Below, one piece after another: positions 17,059 to 25,778 of a stretch of DNA of 64,000 nt (the first letter of the stretch is position 1; the number at the start of each line of letters is the position of its first letter). The notes under the pieces are model-generated. The model was not told the DNA's origin and ran no database searches. It saw nothing but the letters and a program-made list of their open reading frames with translations. This stretch comes from VXNJ01 sp009840625 (GTDB lineage: Bacteria > Chloroflexota > UBA11872 > VXNJ01). The stretch spans positions 992,001 to 1,056,000 of the forward strand of contig OZ242304.1 of NCBI GenBank assembly GCA_965207915.1. Direction: 5' to 3'. Both the position numbers and the translations under genes were made by a program.

Positions 17059-17092
17059 GCAGGGGCTTTTGACCTAGGTCAAAAGCCCCTGC
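17059..17092. repeat. Perfect 34-base palindrome (terminator or attenuator stem)
   Basis: Bases 17059-17075 are exactly complementary to 17076-17092, centred on CCTAGG. The arm includes GGGGCTTTTGACC. No T-run follows (GCGCCTTTAAAGGG), so a simple intrinsic terminator is not assured. It lies 73 bases before a start codon. Confidence 0.7.
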
Positions 17093-17165
17093 GCCTTTAA
17101 AGGGCCCTCGCCCTAGACTTTCCGAGCAGGATTCGTTCCCCGGTCGAACCAGACTTGGAGACCCC

Positions 17166-18245
17166 ATGGACCTAGGCATTTTTTCGATGCCGCTGCATCC
17201 GCCCGAAAAACCGCTGGCGCAGGGGTTCGAGGAGGATCTGGCCTGGTTCGCAGAGCTCGAGGAGAAGGGCTTTTCCGAGCTCTGGGCCGGCGAGCACATC
17301 ACCAGCCAGTGGGAGAACTATCCGGCCGGAGACCTGTTCCTGGCCGCGCTGGCGCGGGAGACCAAGACGATGCGTCTCGGAACCGGGGTCGCGCTGTTGC
17401 CGCTTCACAACCCCGGCGCGGTCGCGCTGCGGATAGCGTTCCTCGACCAACTCTCCGGCGGGCGCGTCAATTTCGGCGTCGGGCCGGGAGGGTTGACCAC
17501 GGATCGTCCGTTCCTCGACGTTGAAGTCGACCGCGGCGTTTACATTGACCGCTTCCGTGAATCCCTCGAAATGATCCTGACAATCTGGACCAGCGAGGCT
17601 CCCTACGACCTTGACGGAAAGTACTGGCGGGTGAACCTGCCGGCGCAGCAGCAGGAAATCGGTCTCGGCTGGGCCATGCCGCCGCTGCAAAAGCCCCACC
17701 CGCCGATCATGATCCCGGGCGTCTCCTACCGCTCCTCCAGCATCGCGATGGCCGGAAAGCGCGGCTGGCGCTGCCTTTCCACCAACTTCCTGCCCAACGA
17801 CGACCTGATTGGCCAGTGGGAGGCCTACTCCGAGGGTGCCCGTTCGGCCGGGCGCGAACCCGACCCTAGCCTGTGGGGGATCACCCGCGACGTCTTCGTC
17901 GCCGACACCGACGCCGAAGCCGAGCGCTTCATGCTCGAATGCGGGCCGGCGGCGTCTTATACGCGCTACATGTTCGACCTGACCAAGGGGTCTCACAACT
18001 TCGTGCACTTCAAGGGATCGAACCCGGACCGGCCGGACTCCGACATAACCCCTAAGTTCCTTTTCGACAACACCTGGATCGCCGGCAGCCCGCAGACGGT
18101 GGCCGACAAGATCAATTCGATCCGCGATCGCACCGCCCCTTTCGGACAACTGGTCATGATCGCCCACGACATCGACGACTTCGCGCCGTGGCGGCATTCG
18201 ATCGACCTGCTCACCAACCAGGTCTTGCCCCTGATCGAGAGCTGA
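17166..18245 (+). CDS. LLM-class flavin-dependent oxidoreductase
   Basis: A 359-residue luciferase-like (alpha/beta-barrel) enzyme using FMN or F420. ELWAGEHITSQWENYPAGDLFLAALA and RLGTGVALLPLHNPGAVA are the canonical strands 2-3, GRVNFGVGPGG follows, and PPIMIPGVSYRSSSIAMAGKRGW is the cofactor-phosphate region. Related enzymes attack small organics such as alkanes, sulfonates or limonene-type compounds; the substrate is not evident. ATG 17166 has GGAG six bases upstream. It converges with the enolase-superfamily gene 13 bases away. Confidence 0.88.
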   Translation: MDLGIFSMPLHPPEKPLAQGFEEDLAWFAELEEKGFSELWAGEHITSQWENYPAGDLFLAALARETKTMRLGTGVALLPLHNPGAVALRIAFLDQLSGGRVNFGVGPGGLTTDRPFLDVEVDRGVYIDRFRESLEMILTIWTSEAPYDLDGKYWRVNLPAQQQEIGLGWAMPPLQKPHPPIMIPGVSYRSSSIAMAGKRGWRCLSTNFLPNDDLIGQWEAYSEGARSAGREPDPSLWGITRDVFVADTDAEAERFMLECGPAASYTRYMFDLTKGSHNFVHFKGSNPDRPDSDITPKFLFDNTWIAGSPQTVADKINSIRDRTAPFGQLVMIAHDIDDFAPWRHSIDLLTNQVLPLIES

Positions 18246-18258
18246 GGCCCGGAACCCG

Positions 18259-19389
18259 CTAAACGGCCAATCTGGCGATCGCGTTTTCGTCGACTGCGAT
18301 TCCCAGCCCGGGCCCCTGGGGAACCGGTACGCAGCCGTCGGCATCGATCAGCAGCGGATCCCGCATCACTCCGTAGAGCTGCTGGTAGGACTCGATCGTG
18401 CGCCAGGGCGGATCGATGATGTATTCGACCCAGGGGCTATTAGGGACGCTGGCCTGCAGCTGGAGGTGGGCCGCCAGGGCGATTCCATTGGCACCGTGGT
18501 GGGGGATGAAAAGCTTGCCGGCCCGCTCGCAGGCCGCGGCCAGCTTGCGCAATTGCCAGACCCCCTCGCAGGTGGCCGCGTCCGGCTGGATGATGTCGTA
18601 GGCGCCGGCGTCCAGCATCCAGTAGAACTCGTGCAGGCCGGCGTTGCCCTCGCCGCCGGCGATTTTCAGCTCGACCGCATCGGTCAACCGGGCGATCGCC
18701 TGCAGGTCATAGCGAGGCAGGGGTTCTTCAAGCCAGTAGACGCCCAGCTGTTCGTAGGCCCGCGCGGTGGCCAGCGCCCGGTCGTAGTCCCAAACGATCG
18801 GGTCGCCGGGGTGTTTGATCGGTCCCGAGGCGGCGCCGGCCTGATTGGCGTCGACCATGATCTCCATCCGGTCGCCGACCGCGGCGCGGACTTTTTCGAC
18901 CATTTCGATGTCATCGGCAATGCTGGGGGCGTGCGCCCGCAGCTTTATCGCCCGGTAACCGCGTTCCAGCAGCTCCAGGGCGTCATCGGCCCGCTCGGCC
19001 GGGGATTTGGCGGCCACGATCGAGGCGTAGGCCGGGATCCGGTCGGCATAGTGCCCCCAGAGCTTGGCCAGCGGCAATCCGGCGGCCTTGCCGACCAGGT
19101 CGCAGAGCGCCATTTCAACGATCCAGGCGCCTTTGGCGTAACGGGTGATCCGGGCGTGTCGCTCGAAAGCGAACGGGTCTTCGCCGACCAGGTGCGGGGC
19201 CGCCAGGGTATTTATGTCATCAGCTTGATCGAAACCGCTCGCCCCCCAGCCGACCAGTCCCGAATCGGCCTGGATCCGAACCACCGTCACGTCGCGGTCG
19301 TTGCGAATCACCCCCGGTTCCCAGGCCGCCTCGAATGGCAGCGGGTAGGGGATCTTTAGCAGGGTGGCTTTTACGCTTTCGATCTTCAT
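18259..19389 (-). CDS. Mandelate racemase/muconate lactonizing enzyme-family protein
   Basis: Enolase-superfamily enzyme (376 residues) with the N-terminal capping domain and a TIM barrel. Expected Mg ligands are D180 (MVDANQ), E221 (WLEEPLP) and E247 (IAGGEGN). General-base candidates are K149-L-R151 and H297/H298 (FIPHHGANG). The family abstracts the alpha proton of carboxylates, as in acid-sugar dehydratases. The surrounding glycosidases and a uronate-type gene elsewhere in the window make a sugar-acid dehydratase plausible, but the substrate is unproven. It is divergent from the GH127 gene. Confidence 0.85.
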   Translation of the reverse strand: MKIESVKATLLKIPYPLPFEAAWEPGVIRNDRDVTVVRIQADSGLVGWGASGFDQADDINTLAAPHLVGEDPFAFERHARITRYAKGAWIVEMALCDLVGKAAGLPLAKLWGHYADRIPAYASIVAAKSPAERADDALELLERGYRAIKLRAHAPSIADDIEMVEKVRAAVGDRMEIMVDANQAGAASGPIKHPGDPIVWDYDRALATARAYEQLGVYWLEEPLPRYDLQAIARLTDAVELKIAGGEGNAGLHEFYWMLDAGAYDIIQPDAATCEGVWQLRKLAAACERAGKLFIPHHGANGIALAAHLQLQASVPNSPWVEYIIDPPWRTIESYQQLYGVMRDPLLIDADGCVPVPQGPGLGIAVDENAIARLAV

Positions 19390-19493
19390 CCGGTACGGGC
19401 CTGGAAAGTTGGGGAGGGGACATCGCCTTAATCACAAAATTAGACCAATCAACGATCCTTCCGACCGATTCGAAGACCAACGGGGAGCGGGCA

Positions 19494-21395
19494 ATGCAGC
19501 AGGCCAGGGACGTGGTCCTGAATACCACCGATAGTTCAAATGCGCGACTGCAGCCGGTGCCGATCTCGTCCGTGCGGGTCAATGAGACGGGGTTCTGGCA
19601 TCACTGGCGCGAAGTCGTCCGCGACACGTCGCTGGAACGCCAGTTCGAGCACTGCGAGACCACCGGCCGGCTCGACAATTTCCGCCGCGCCTCGGGGCGC
19701 AAAGACTTACCCGAATACTCGGGCCTGTACTTTAACGATTCCGACGTCTACAAGCTGCTGGAGGCGGCCAGCTTCGGTCTGATCGAGGGCGTCTCGGACT
19801 CGGTCCGCAAGTGGATCGATCTGGCCATCGACGAGATCGGCGCCGCCCAGCGCGACGACGGCTACATCAATTCCTACTTCACGTTCGAGCGCGAGGACAA
19901 GCGGTACCAGGACCTCTGCAACCAACACGAGCTCTACTGCATGGGCCACCTGATCCAGGCCGGCATCGCCCACCGCCGCGCCTCGGGTTCCAACGCCCTG
20001 TTCGACATCGCGGTGCGGGCCGCCGATCACATCTGCGAAACCTTCGGGCACGGGCGCCTTGAACTGACCGACGGTCACCAGGAAATCGAACTGGCCCTGG
20101 TCGAGCTATACCGGGAAACCGGCAACCGGGCCTATCTAGACCAGGCGCTTTTCTTCCTGGAAATGCGCGGCCAGCCCGATACCCGCCTCAACGGCGAGCC
20201 GCGGTTCCGCGATCCCCACTACTACCAGGACCACCTGCCGGTGCGCGAGCAGCACGAGGCCTGGGGGCACGCGGTGCGCATGATGTACCAGGCCAGCGGG
20301 ATGGCCGACATCGCATTGGAACGTGAGGACCTGGCGATGCAGGCGGCGGCGTTCAAGCTCTGGGAGAGCGCCTACGGGCGAAAAGCCTACGTCACCGGCG
20401 CACTGGGGGCACGCTTTGAGGGCGAGGCCTTCGGGGCCGACTTTGAGCTTCCCAACGAGCGCGCCTACGCCGAGACCTGCGCGGCGATCGGCGGTGTTTT
20501 CTTCAGCTTCCGGCTGCTCTGCCTGACCGGACAGGCGCGCTACGCCGACGCGATCGAGACCCAACTGTACAACTCCATCATCTCGGGCCTCTCGCACGAC
20601 GGGACCGGCTACTTCTACATGAACCCGCTGGCCGCGCGCGGCGACTACCACCGCGACGAGTGGTTCACCTGTTCCTGCTGTCCGCCCAACGTGGCCCGGC
20701 TCCTGCTTTCGCTACCGGGCTATTGCTACTCGACCTCAGGGGAGGGGCTGTGGTTGCACCAGTTCATCGCCGGATCGGTCAGCGCGGGCGGTTTCGAACT
20801 CGATGTGGAAACCGCCTACCCATGGCAGGGCCAGGTGCAGATCGCGATCAACCGGGCCCCGACCGGGCGATCCTGCCTGCGGGTCCGCATCCCGTCCTGG
20901 GCAAGTGCCGCCAGCGCCATGATCTCCGGCCAGGAACTTGATGCACGACCCGGCGAGTACCTGGTGGTGGAACGGCAATTCAATGCCGGCGAAGTGCTGA
21001 ACCTCTACCTGCCGATGCCGGTGCGAACGGTCTACTCCAATCCCCGGATCGCCGACAACGCCGGTCGGGTGGCGATCGCCCGCGGGCCGCTGATCTACTG
21101 CATCGAGGTTCCCAATCGGGCGTCGGTTCACGCCTACGACTTGGCGTTGAAGGCTGATTTCAACCCGCGCGTCTCCTTCGATCCCGATCTGGTTGGCGGG
21201 GCGACCGTGATCCGGGCCGACGGTGCCGAATTGGAACCGGGCCCGGACGCCGATTTCTCGCTCTATTCGGAAGCCGCGCCGGTCCGCCGGGCGCGCGGCG
21301 AGTCCGAACTGGTCGCTATTCCCTACTTTTCGTGGGGCAATCGCGAGCCGAGTTCAATGCAGGTCTGGATCCCGCAGCTTCAGAACGGCTTGTAG
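19494..21395 (+). CDS. GH127-family beta-L-arabinofuranosidase-like glycosidase (DUF1680)
   Basis: A 633-residue (alpha/alpha)6-barrel enzyme. The zinc and catalytic residues of GH127 can be read: acid/base E311 (EGEAFG), E327 and C329 (AYAETCA), and C395/C396 in CSCCPPNVAR, where a Cys acts as nucleophile. A C-terminal beta-sandwich follows, ending with the VAIARGPLIYCIE strand. There is no signal peptide, so it probably cleaves imported oligosaccharides in the cytoplasm. The start ATG 19494 has GGGAG upstream; an in-frame start at 19335 would overlap the divergent gene. Family members release beta-L-arabinofuranose or related sugars from plant or algal glycans. Confidence 0.9.
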   Translation: MQQARDVVLNTTDSSNARLQPVPISSVRVNETGFWHHWREVVRDTSLERQFEHCETTGRLDNFRRASGRKDLPEYSGLYFNDSDVYKLLEAASFGLIEGVSDSVRKWIDLAIDEIGAAQRDDGYINSYFTFEREDKRYQDLCNQHELYCMGHLIQAGIAHRRASGSNALFDIAVRAADHICETFGHGRLELTDGHQEIELALVELYRETGNRAYLDQALFFLEMRGQPDTRLNGEPRFRDPHYYQDHLPVREQHEAWGHAVRMMYQASGMADIALEREDLAMQAAAFKLWESAYGRKAYVTGALGARFEGEAFGADFELPNERAYAETCAAIGGVFFSFRLLCLTGQARYADAIETQLYNSIISGLSHDGTGYFYMNPLAARGDYHRDEWFTCSCCPPNVARLLLSLPGYCYSTSGEGLWLHQFIAGSVSAGGFELDVETAYPWQGQVQIAINRAPTGRSCLRVRIPSWASAASAMISGQELDARPGEYLVVERQFNAGEVLNLYLPMPVRTVYSNPRIADNAGRVAIARGPLIYCIEVPNRASVHAYDLALKADFNPRVSFDPDLVGGATVIRADGAELEPGPDADFSLYSEAAPVRRARGESELVAIPYFSWGNREPSSMQVWIPQLQNGL

Positions 21396-21841
21396 ACCAT
21401 CAGGTAAGCGATCACCAGCAACGTGATCATCTGGCCCAGCCCGATGTAGCGAATCAGCGGGCGCCGGATCCGGGCCAGCAGCTCCGCGCCCGGTTTCGGC
21501 TCCTCGGCGAGGGCTTCGCGAATTTGCCGAAAGTGCGGATAAACAACAAATAGGTTCAAGCCGATCAGGGCCAGCGACGCCAGCAGCGAAATCAGCAGCC
21601 AGCCCTCAGTGAACGTGTTCCATCGCCCCGCCTCGGCGGCGGCGAATCCGAAGACCACGGTCAGGATGCCGGAGGGAATCGTCACGATCCGCACATTGCG
21701 CTCCAGGGCGCCGATCACCGGCTCAAGGTGACCGCTTGCGGCCAGCCGGCCGACCAGCGGGCGCAGGGCCATCGATGCGCCCAGACCGGCGAACAGGCTG
21801 AGGGCAAATAGGATGTGCAGGAATCGCATCGGTTCGTACAT
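21380..21841 (-). CDS. Small four-helix membrane protein (DUF2269-like)
   Basis: A 153-residue protein with about four hydrophobic segments (residues about 5-30, 55-75, 80-100 and 130-152) and a MRFLHILFALSLFAGLGASM start, like predicted integral membrane proteins of the DUF2269 type. Function unknown. Its last codons overlap the end of the convergent GH127 gene by 16 bases. The start is ATG 21841 or ATG 21829. Confidence 0.7.
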   Translation of the reverse strand: MYEPMRFLHILFALSLFAGLGASMALRPLVGRLAASGHLEPVIGALERNVRIVTIPSGILTVVFGFAAAEAGRWNTFTEGWLLISLLASLALIGLNLFVVYPHFRQIREALAEEPKPGAELLARIRRPLIRYIGLGQMITLLVIAYLMVYKPF

Positions 21842-21932
21842 ATTTGGGGCAGCTCTCTGCGGGGCGCAGACCGGGCAAAATTAGGTTAATTCTCCGTAAG
21901 CAGCGCCCCTCAATCGGCGAAAGAGCCATCCC

Positions 21933-22793
21933 ATGCTCGTCCAATCTCAAATCGACGAATACCGCGAACGCGGGTTCATTGCCGTTCCCGACGTTCTGCC
22001 CGCCGATGTCCTGGAGGAGTTGCGCGACGAAGTCGCCCGCTTCGTCGAGCGATCGCGACAGGTGAGCAAAAACGATGCCGTCTTCGATCTCGAACCCAGT
22101 CACACGCCCGAAGTCCCGCGCTTGCGACGGCTCAAGAACCCGGCCCAGGTCTCAGCGGTGTTTGACCGCGTGATGCGCTCGGACGCCCTGCTCGACCTGG
22201 CCGATCCGCTGCTGGGCTTCAACGGCATCCGCTACCGCAACGACAAGCTCAACCTCAAGATCGCCGAAGTCGGCAGCCCGGTCGAGTGGCACCAGGACTA
22301 TGCCTTCTACCCGCATTCGAACGACGACGTCTTGGCAATCGGGGTATGCCTTGACGACTGCACGCTTGAGAACGGTTGCCTGCGCTGCATACCCGGCAGC
22401 CACCGCCTCCCGGTCCTCGATCACCACGCCGGCGGCGCTTTCGCGGGCGCGGTCAGGTCCTCCGACGGCGAACTCGACCTCAGCCAGGCCGAGCCGCTGG
22501 TGCTCAAGGCCGGCAGCGTTTCGATCCACCACGCCCGCACCCTGCACGGGTCCGAGCCCAACACTTCCAATATTCCACGGCGCCTCTGGCTGATCGAGTT
22601 GACCGCCGCCGACGCCTGGCCCCTGATGGGAATGCCCGACATCTCCAAGTTCAAGAGTTGGTTGCTCAGGGGCGAGGAGCCGCCGATGATGCGCTGCTCC
22701 GACCACGTGGTCCGGATACCTCTGCCCCAGCCCGCCACGGTGGGGTCGATCTACGAGGTCCAGCGCCAAGCGAAAGAAACCGTCTATCGCTAG
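21933..22793 (+). CDS. Phytanoyl-CoA dioxygenase (PhyH)-family oxygenase
   Basis: A 286-residue Fe(II)/2-oxoglutarate-dependent oxygenase. The facial triad is visible as HxD in EWHQDYAFYPH and the distal His in HHARTLHGSEPN, with the 2-oxoglutarate-binding Arg in PRRLW. LENGCLRCIPGSHRLP is the family's core strand. Bacterial members hydroxylate varied small molecules, including ectoine and secondary metabolites; the substrate cannot be inferred. A methionine aminopeptidase gene follows on the same strand. Confidence 0.88.
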   Translation: MLVQSQIDEYRERGFIAVPDVLPADVLEELRDEVARFVERSRQVSKNDAVFDLEPSHTPEVPRLRRLKNPAQVSAVFDRVMRSDALLDLADPLLGFNGIRYRNDKLNLKIAEVGSPVEWHQDYAFYPHSNDDVLAIGVCLDDCTLENGCLRCIPGSHRLPVLDHHAGGAFAGAVRSSDGELDLSQAEPLVLKAGSVSIHHARTLHGSEPNTSNIPRRLWLIELTAADAWPLMGMPDISKFKSWLLRGEEPPMMRCSDHVVRIPLPQPATVGSIYEVQRQAKETVYR

Positions 22794-22881
22794 GCGACGG
22801 CGCAACCGCCGGCGTCGGGCCGAAAAGCCGCAAGCCGAACCAAGCGGGTTCATCCCCAAGACCGATCGCGAGCTGGCGGCC

Positions 22882-23622
22882 ATGCGCCGTTCCGGCCAGA
22901 TCCTCGGAACCGCCCTCGAGGAAGTCCAGGCCGCCATCCGCCCCGGAATCACCGGCCTGGAACTCGATTCGATCGTGACCAAGGTGATCCGCGGTGCCGG
23001 CGCCGAACCCAGTTTCCTGGGGTACGCACCCTACGGCCCGGACAACCCCTTCCCCGGCGCAATCTGCTATTCGGTCAACGAGATGGTCGTCCACGGCATA
23101 CCGGACGATCGGGCGCTGGCACCTGGCGACGTTGTCACGGTCGATGTCGGCGTCGATTACCAGGGCCTGAAAACCGACGCCGCCTGGACCTGGTCGGTGG
23201 GCGAGGTCCCGGCAGGGACTTACGATCTGCTCGCCGCGACCCGCCAAGCCCTCGACGACGCGGTCGCAATCTGCGGTCCCGGGACCAGCGTGGAGGCGAT
23301 CGCGCGCCGGATCGAAAAGACGGTGCGTGGCGCCGGGTTCGCGCCGGTGGTGGCGCTGGGCGGGCACGGCGTCGGGCACCAGATCTGGGAGCCCCCGCAC
23401 ATTCCCAACCGGGCCAGCGGAGCGCCGCGCGCGATCCTGGAAAAGGGCGCCACATTCTGCATCGAACCGATCGTTTCGGCCGGTTCCGACCAGTGCCGGA
23501 CCGCCCCCGACGGGTGGGGCGTCTACACCGCAGACGGCAGTTGGGCGGCGCATTTCGAGCACACCTTGGCATTGACCGCGGACGGGCTGGAAGTACTCAC
23601 CCAGTTCCGCGCGGTACCCTGA
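22882..23622 (+). CDS. map: Type I methionine aminopeptidase
   Basis: Removes N-terminal Met from new proteins. All five metal ligands are present: two Asp in VDVGVDYQGLKTDAAW, His in GGHGVGHQIWEPP, Glu in CIEPI and Glu in FEHTLAL. Starting at ATG 22882 gives 246 residues. Reading upstream in the same frame gives FIPKTDRELAAM, which looks like the usual N-terminal helix (IxxKSxxELxxMR), yet no ATG, GTG or TTG precedes it in the open frame. Either the N-terminus is short or a rare start such as ATC 22852 is used. Confidence 0.9.
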   Translation: MRRSGQILGTALEEVQAAIRPGITGLELDSIVTKVIRGAGAEPSFLGYAPYGPDNPFPGAICYSVNEMVVHGIPDDRALAPGDVVTVDVGVDYQGLKTDAAWTWSVGEVPAGTYDLLAATRQALDDAVAICGPGTSVEAIARRIEKTVRGAGFAPVVALGGHGVGHQIWEPPHIPNRASGAPRAILEKGATFCIEPIVSAGSDQCRTAPDGWGVYTADGSWAAHFEHTLALTADGLEVLTQFRAVP

Positions 23623-23644
23623 CAGACCGGAGGAAACTGCCCCA

Positions 23645-24982
23645 ATGGCCATCAGCGTGACATTCATCGGAGCCGGCAGCCTGGGATTCACCCGCCGCCT
23701 GATCCGCGACATGCTCTGCGTCAGCGAACTGGCCGACTCCCGCTTCGTACTTCACGACATCGACCCTGAGGCGCTGGACCGGGTCAGCCAACTCTGCCGG
23801 CGGGAAATCGAACTCAGCGATCTGCCGGCCACGATCGAGACTGAACTCGACCGGCCTACCGCGCTCGAAGGCGCCGATTACGTAATTAACTGCGCCCGCA
23901 TCGGCGGCCTGGAAGCCTTTGCCTCGGACATCGAGATACCGCTGCGCTACGGCGTCGATCAATGCGTCGGCGACACCATCTGCGCCGGCGGGATCATGTA
24001 CGGCCAGCGCTCAATTCCAAAGATGCTTGAGTTTTGCCACGACGTGGTCGCTTGCGCCAAACCTGGGGCGTTGTTGCTCAATTACGCCAATCCCATGGCC
24101 ATGAACACCTGGGCCGCGCTCGACTATTCCGACGCGGACGTGGTGGGGCTCTGCCACGGAGTTCAGGGCGGACACCGGCTGATCGCCCAGGCCCTGGGCG
24201 CCGAATCGGTCTCCGAGGTCGAAATCGTCGCCGCCGGGATCAACCATCAGACCTGGTACCTGAGCATCGTCCACCGCGGCCGCGAAGTGGAGGCCGACGA
24301 GCTGTTGGCGGCGATGCGCGCCGATCCCGAAATCTCGCGCCGCGAGCCGGTGCGGTTGGACGTGCTGGAGCGCTTCGGCTACTTCTCCACCGAGTCCAAC
24401 GGCCACCTCTCCGAGTACCTCCCCTGGTATCGCAAACGCGGGGCCGAAATCGAGGGCTGGATCGACCGCGAACGCTGGATCGACGGGCGCACCGGAGGGT
24501 ACCTTGAATACTGCCGTGAACGCAACCGCACCTTCGCCGCCGACTACGAGCGCCAACTGGCGGCCGCCAGCCCGATCGAGGAATCCGAGCGCTCCGACGA
24601 GCACGGCTCGCACATCATCGAAGCGATCGAGACCGGGCGGCCCTACCGGGGCCATTTCAACGTCCGCAACGACGGGGCGATCCCGAACCTGCCGCCGGAC
24701 TGCGTGGTCGAGGTGCCCGGCTACGTCGACCGGCACGGGATAAACGTCGGGCAGCTCAACGACCTTCCGCTGGCGTGCGCGGCGACCTGCCAGGCATCGA
24801 TTGACGTGCAGCGGATGGCCAAGGAGGCCGCGGTCAGCGGCGACCGCGAGCTGCTGCGTCTGGCCATGCTGCACGACCCCCTGGTGGGGGCGGTGTGTTC
24901 CCCGGGCGAAGTCTGGTCGATGACCGAGGAGCTGCTCGCGGCCCAGGCACGCTGGCTGCCGCAGTATGAATCCCCCGCCTGA
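23645..24982 (+). CDS. Glycoside hydrolase family 4 (alpha-galactosidase/glucosidase type)
   Basis: A 445-residue GH4 enzyme, which needs NAD+ and Mn2+ and cleaves glycosides by redox-assisted elimination. The Rossmann motif GAGSLGFT is at the start, LLNYANPMAMNTWA is the family's central motif, and the metal ligands are Cys in GLCHGVQ and His in AGINHQTWY. The overall pattern resembles MelA-type alpha-galactosidases and alpha-glucuronidases more than the phospho-beta-glucosidases, so the sugar specificity is open. GGAGG precedes the ATG. It follows map by 22 bases. Confidence 0.88.
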   Translation: MAISVTFIGAGSLGFTRRLIRDMLCVSELADSRFVLHDIDPEALDRVSQLCRREIELSDLPATIETELDRPTALEGADYVINCARIGGLEAFASDIEIPLRYGVDQCVGDTICAGGIMYGQRSIPKMLEFCHDVVACAKPGALLLNYANPMAMNTWAALDYSDADVVGLCHGVQGGHRLIAQALGAESVSEVEIVAAGINHQTWYLSIVHRGREVEADELLAAMRADPEISRREPVRLDVLERFGYFSTESNGHLSEYLPWYRKRGAEIEGWIDRERWIDGRTGGYLEYCRERNRTFAADYERQLAAASPIEESERSDEHGSHIIEAIETGRPYRGHFNVRNDGAIPNLPPDCVVEVPGYVDRHGINVGQLNDLPLACAATCQASIDVQRMAKEAAVSGDRELLRLAMLHDPLVGAVCSPGEVWSMTEELLAAQARWLPQYESPA

Positions 24983-25083
24983 CCGGGCCGCGAAGCTTGT
25001 CGATTCCGTAGTTATAAAAGGTGCGGCGTAGGGCGGCGCCGGCCATCCCGACGGCCGGCCGCCCAGATTAAATCGGGACGTTA

Positions 25084-25728
25084 ATGGAGTCCGGCTCGTT
25101 GCCCGCAAACCTCTACCTGTCCGACCATCCGGTCGTAAGCGACAAACTCTGCGAGCTGCGCGCCGCAGATACTCCGCCACGCCGGTTTCGCGGCGTGGTC
25201 CGCGACCTCACGCGGCTGCTTTTCTACGAGGCGAGCGCGGATCTGGCCACCGACCCGGCGGAAATTACGGCCCCGCTGGGAATCGCCCGCGGCCGACGCC
25301 TGCAGGGGCCGATAGCCCTCGCCCCGGTAATGCGGGCCGGTCTCGGGATGGCCGAAACGCTGGCGCAGATGCTGCCCGACACGGTCATCTGGCACCTCGG
25401 GATTCGCCGCGACGAGGAGACCCTGGATCCGATCGAGTACTACGACGCCGAGCCCGGCGTCGCCCAGGTTCAGACCTGCCTGTTGCTGGACCCCATGCTG
25501 GCGACCGGTGGGACCGCGGCGGCGGCCTGCCGCCTGCTAAAGCGCCGCGGGTTGGCCGACATCCGCTACGTCGGCCTTATTGCGGCTCCGGGAGGCGTGG
25601 CGCGCCTGCAAGACGAACACCCCGACGTGCCGATATTCGTGGCCGCCCTCGATGACGGTCTGGACGAGCGGGGCTTTATCCTGCCGGGGCTGGGCGACGC
25701 CGGCGACCGCCAGTACGGAACCGAATAA
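25084..25728 (+). CDS. upp: Uracil phosphoribosyltransferase
   Basis: Pyrimidine salvage enzyme converting uracil and PRPP to UMP. The PRPP-binding signature is LLLDPMLATGGTAAAA, and APVMRAGLGMAETL and GFILPGLGDAGDRQYGT are the conserved uracil-side segments. Length 214 is normal. It stands alone, with a short upstream region containing TATAAA at 25013-25018 but no well-spaced -35 box. It converges with the isomerase-like gene. Confidence 0.92.
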   Translation: MESGSLPANLYLSDHPVVSDKLCELRAADTPPRRFRGVVRDLTRLLFYEASADLATDPAEITAPLGIARGRRLQGPIALAPVMRAGLGMAETLAQMLPDTVIWHLGIRRDEETLDPIEYYDAEPGVAQVQTCLLLDPMLATGGTAAAACRLLKRRGLADIRYVGLIAAPGGVARLQDEHPDVPIFVAALDDGLDERGFILPGLGDAGDRQYGTE

Positions 25729-25778
25729 CGGTCAGGGGCCGCGCGGTCCGGTTCGGTCCCGGCCGATTTACCGCGTGC

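Larger units (their letters stand above)
16760..17165. other. Intergenic region upstream of the luciferase-like gene
   Basis: About 400 bases with no ordinary-sized gene. It contains a 24-codon open frame with a strong ribosome site (16962-17036), a short C4/G4 hairpin near 17030, and a perfect 34-base palindrome (17059-17092). TATATT at 16920-16925 is a possible -10 box with no good -35. Confidence 0.5.

Noticed and set aside
24997..25018. TTGTCG and TATAAA before upp, taken at first for a promoter
   Set aside because: The spacing is only 10 bases, too short for a sigma-70 type promoter.
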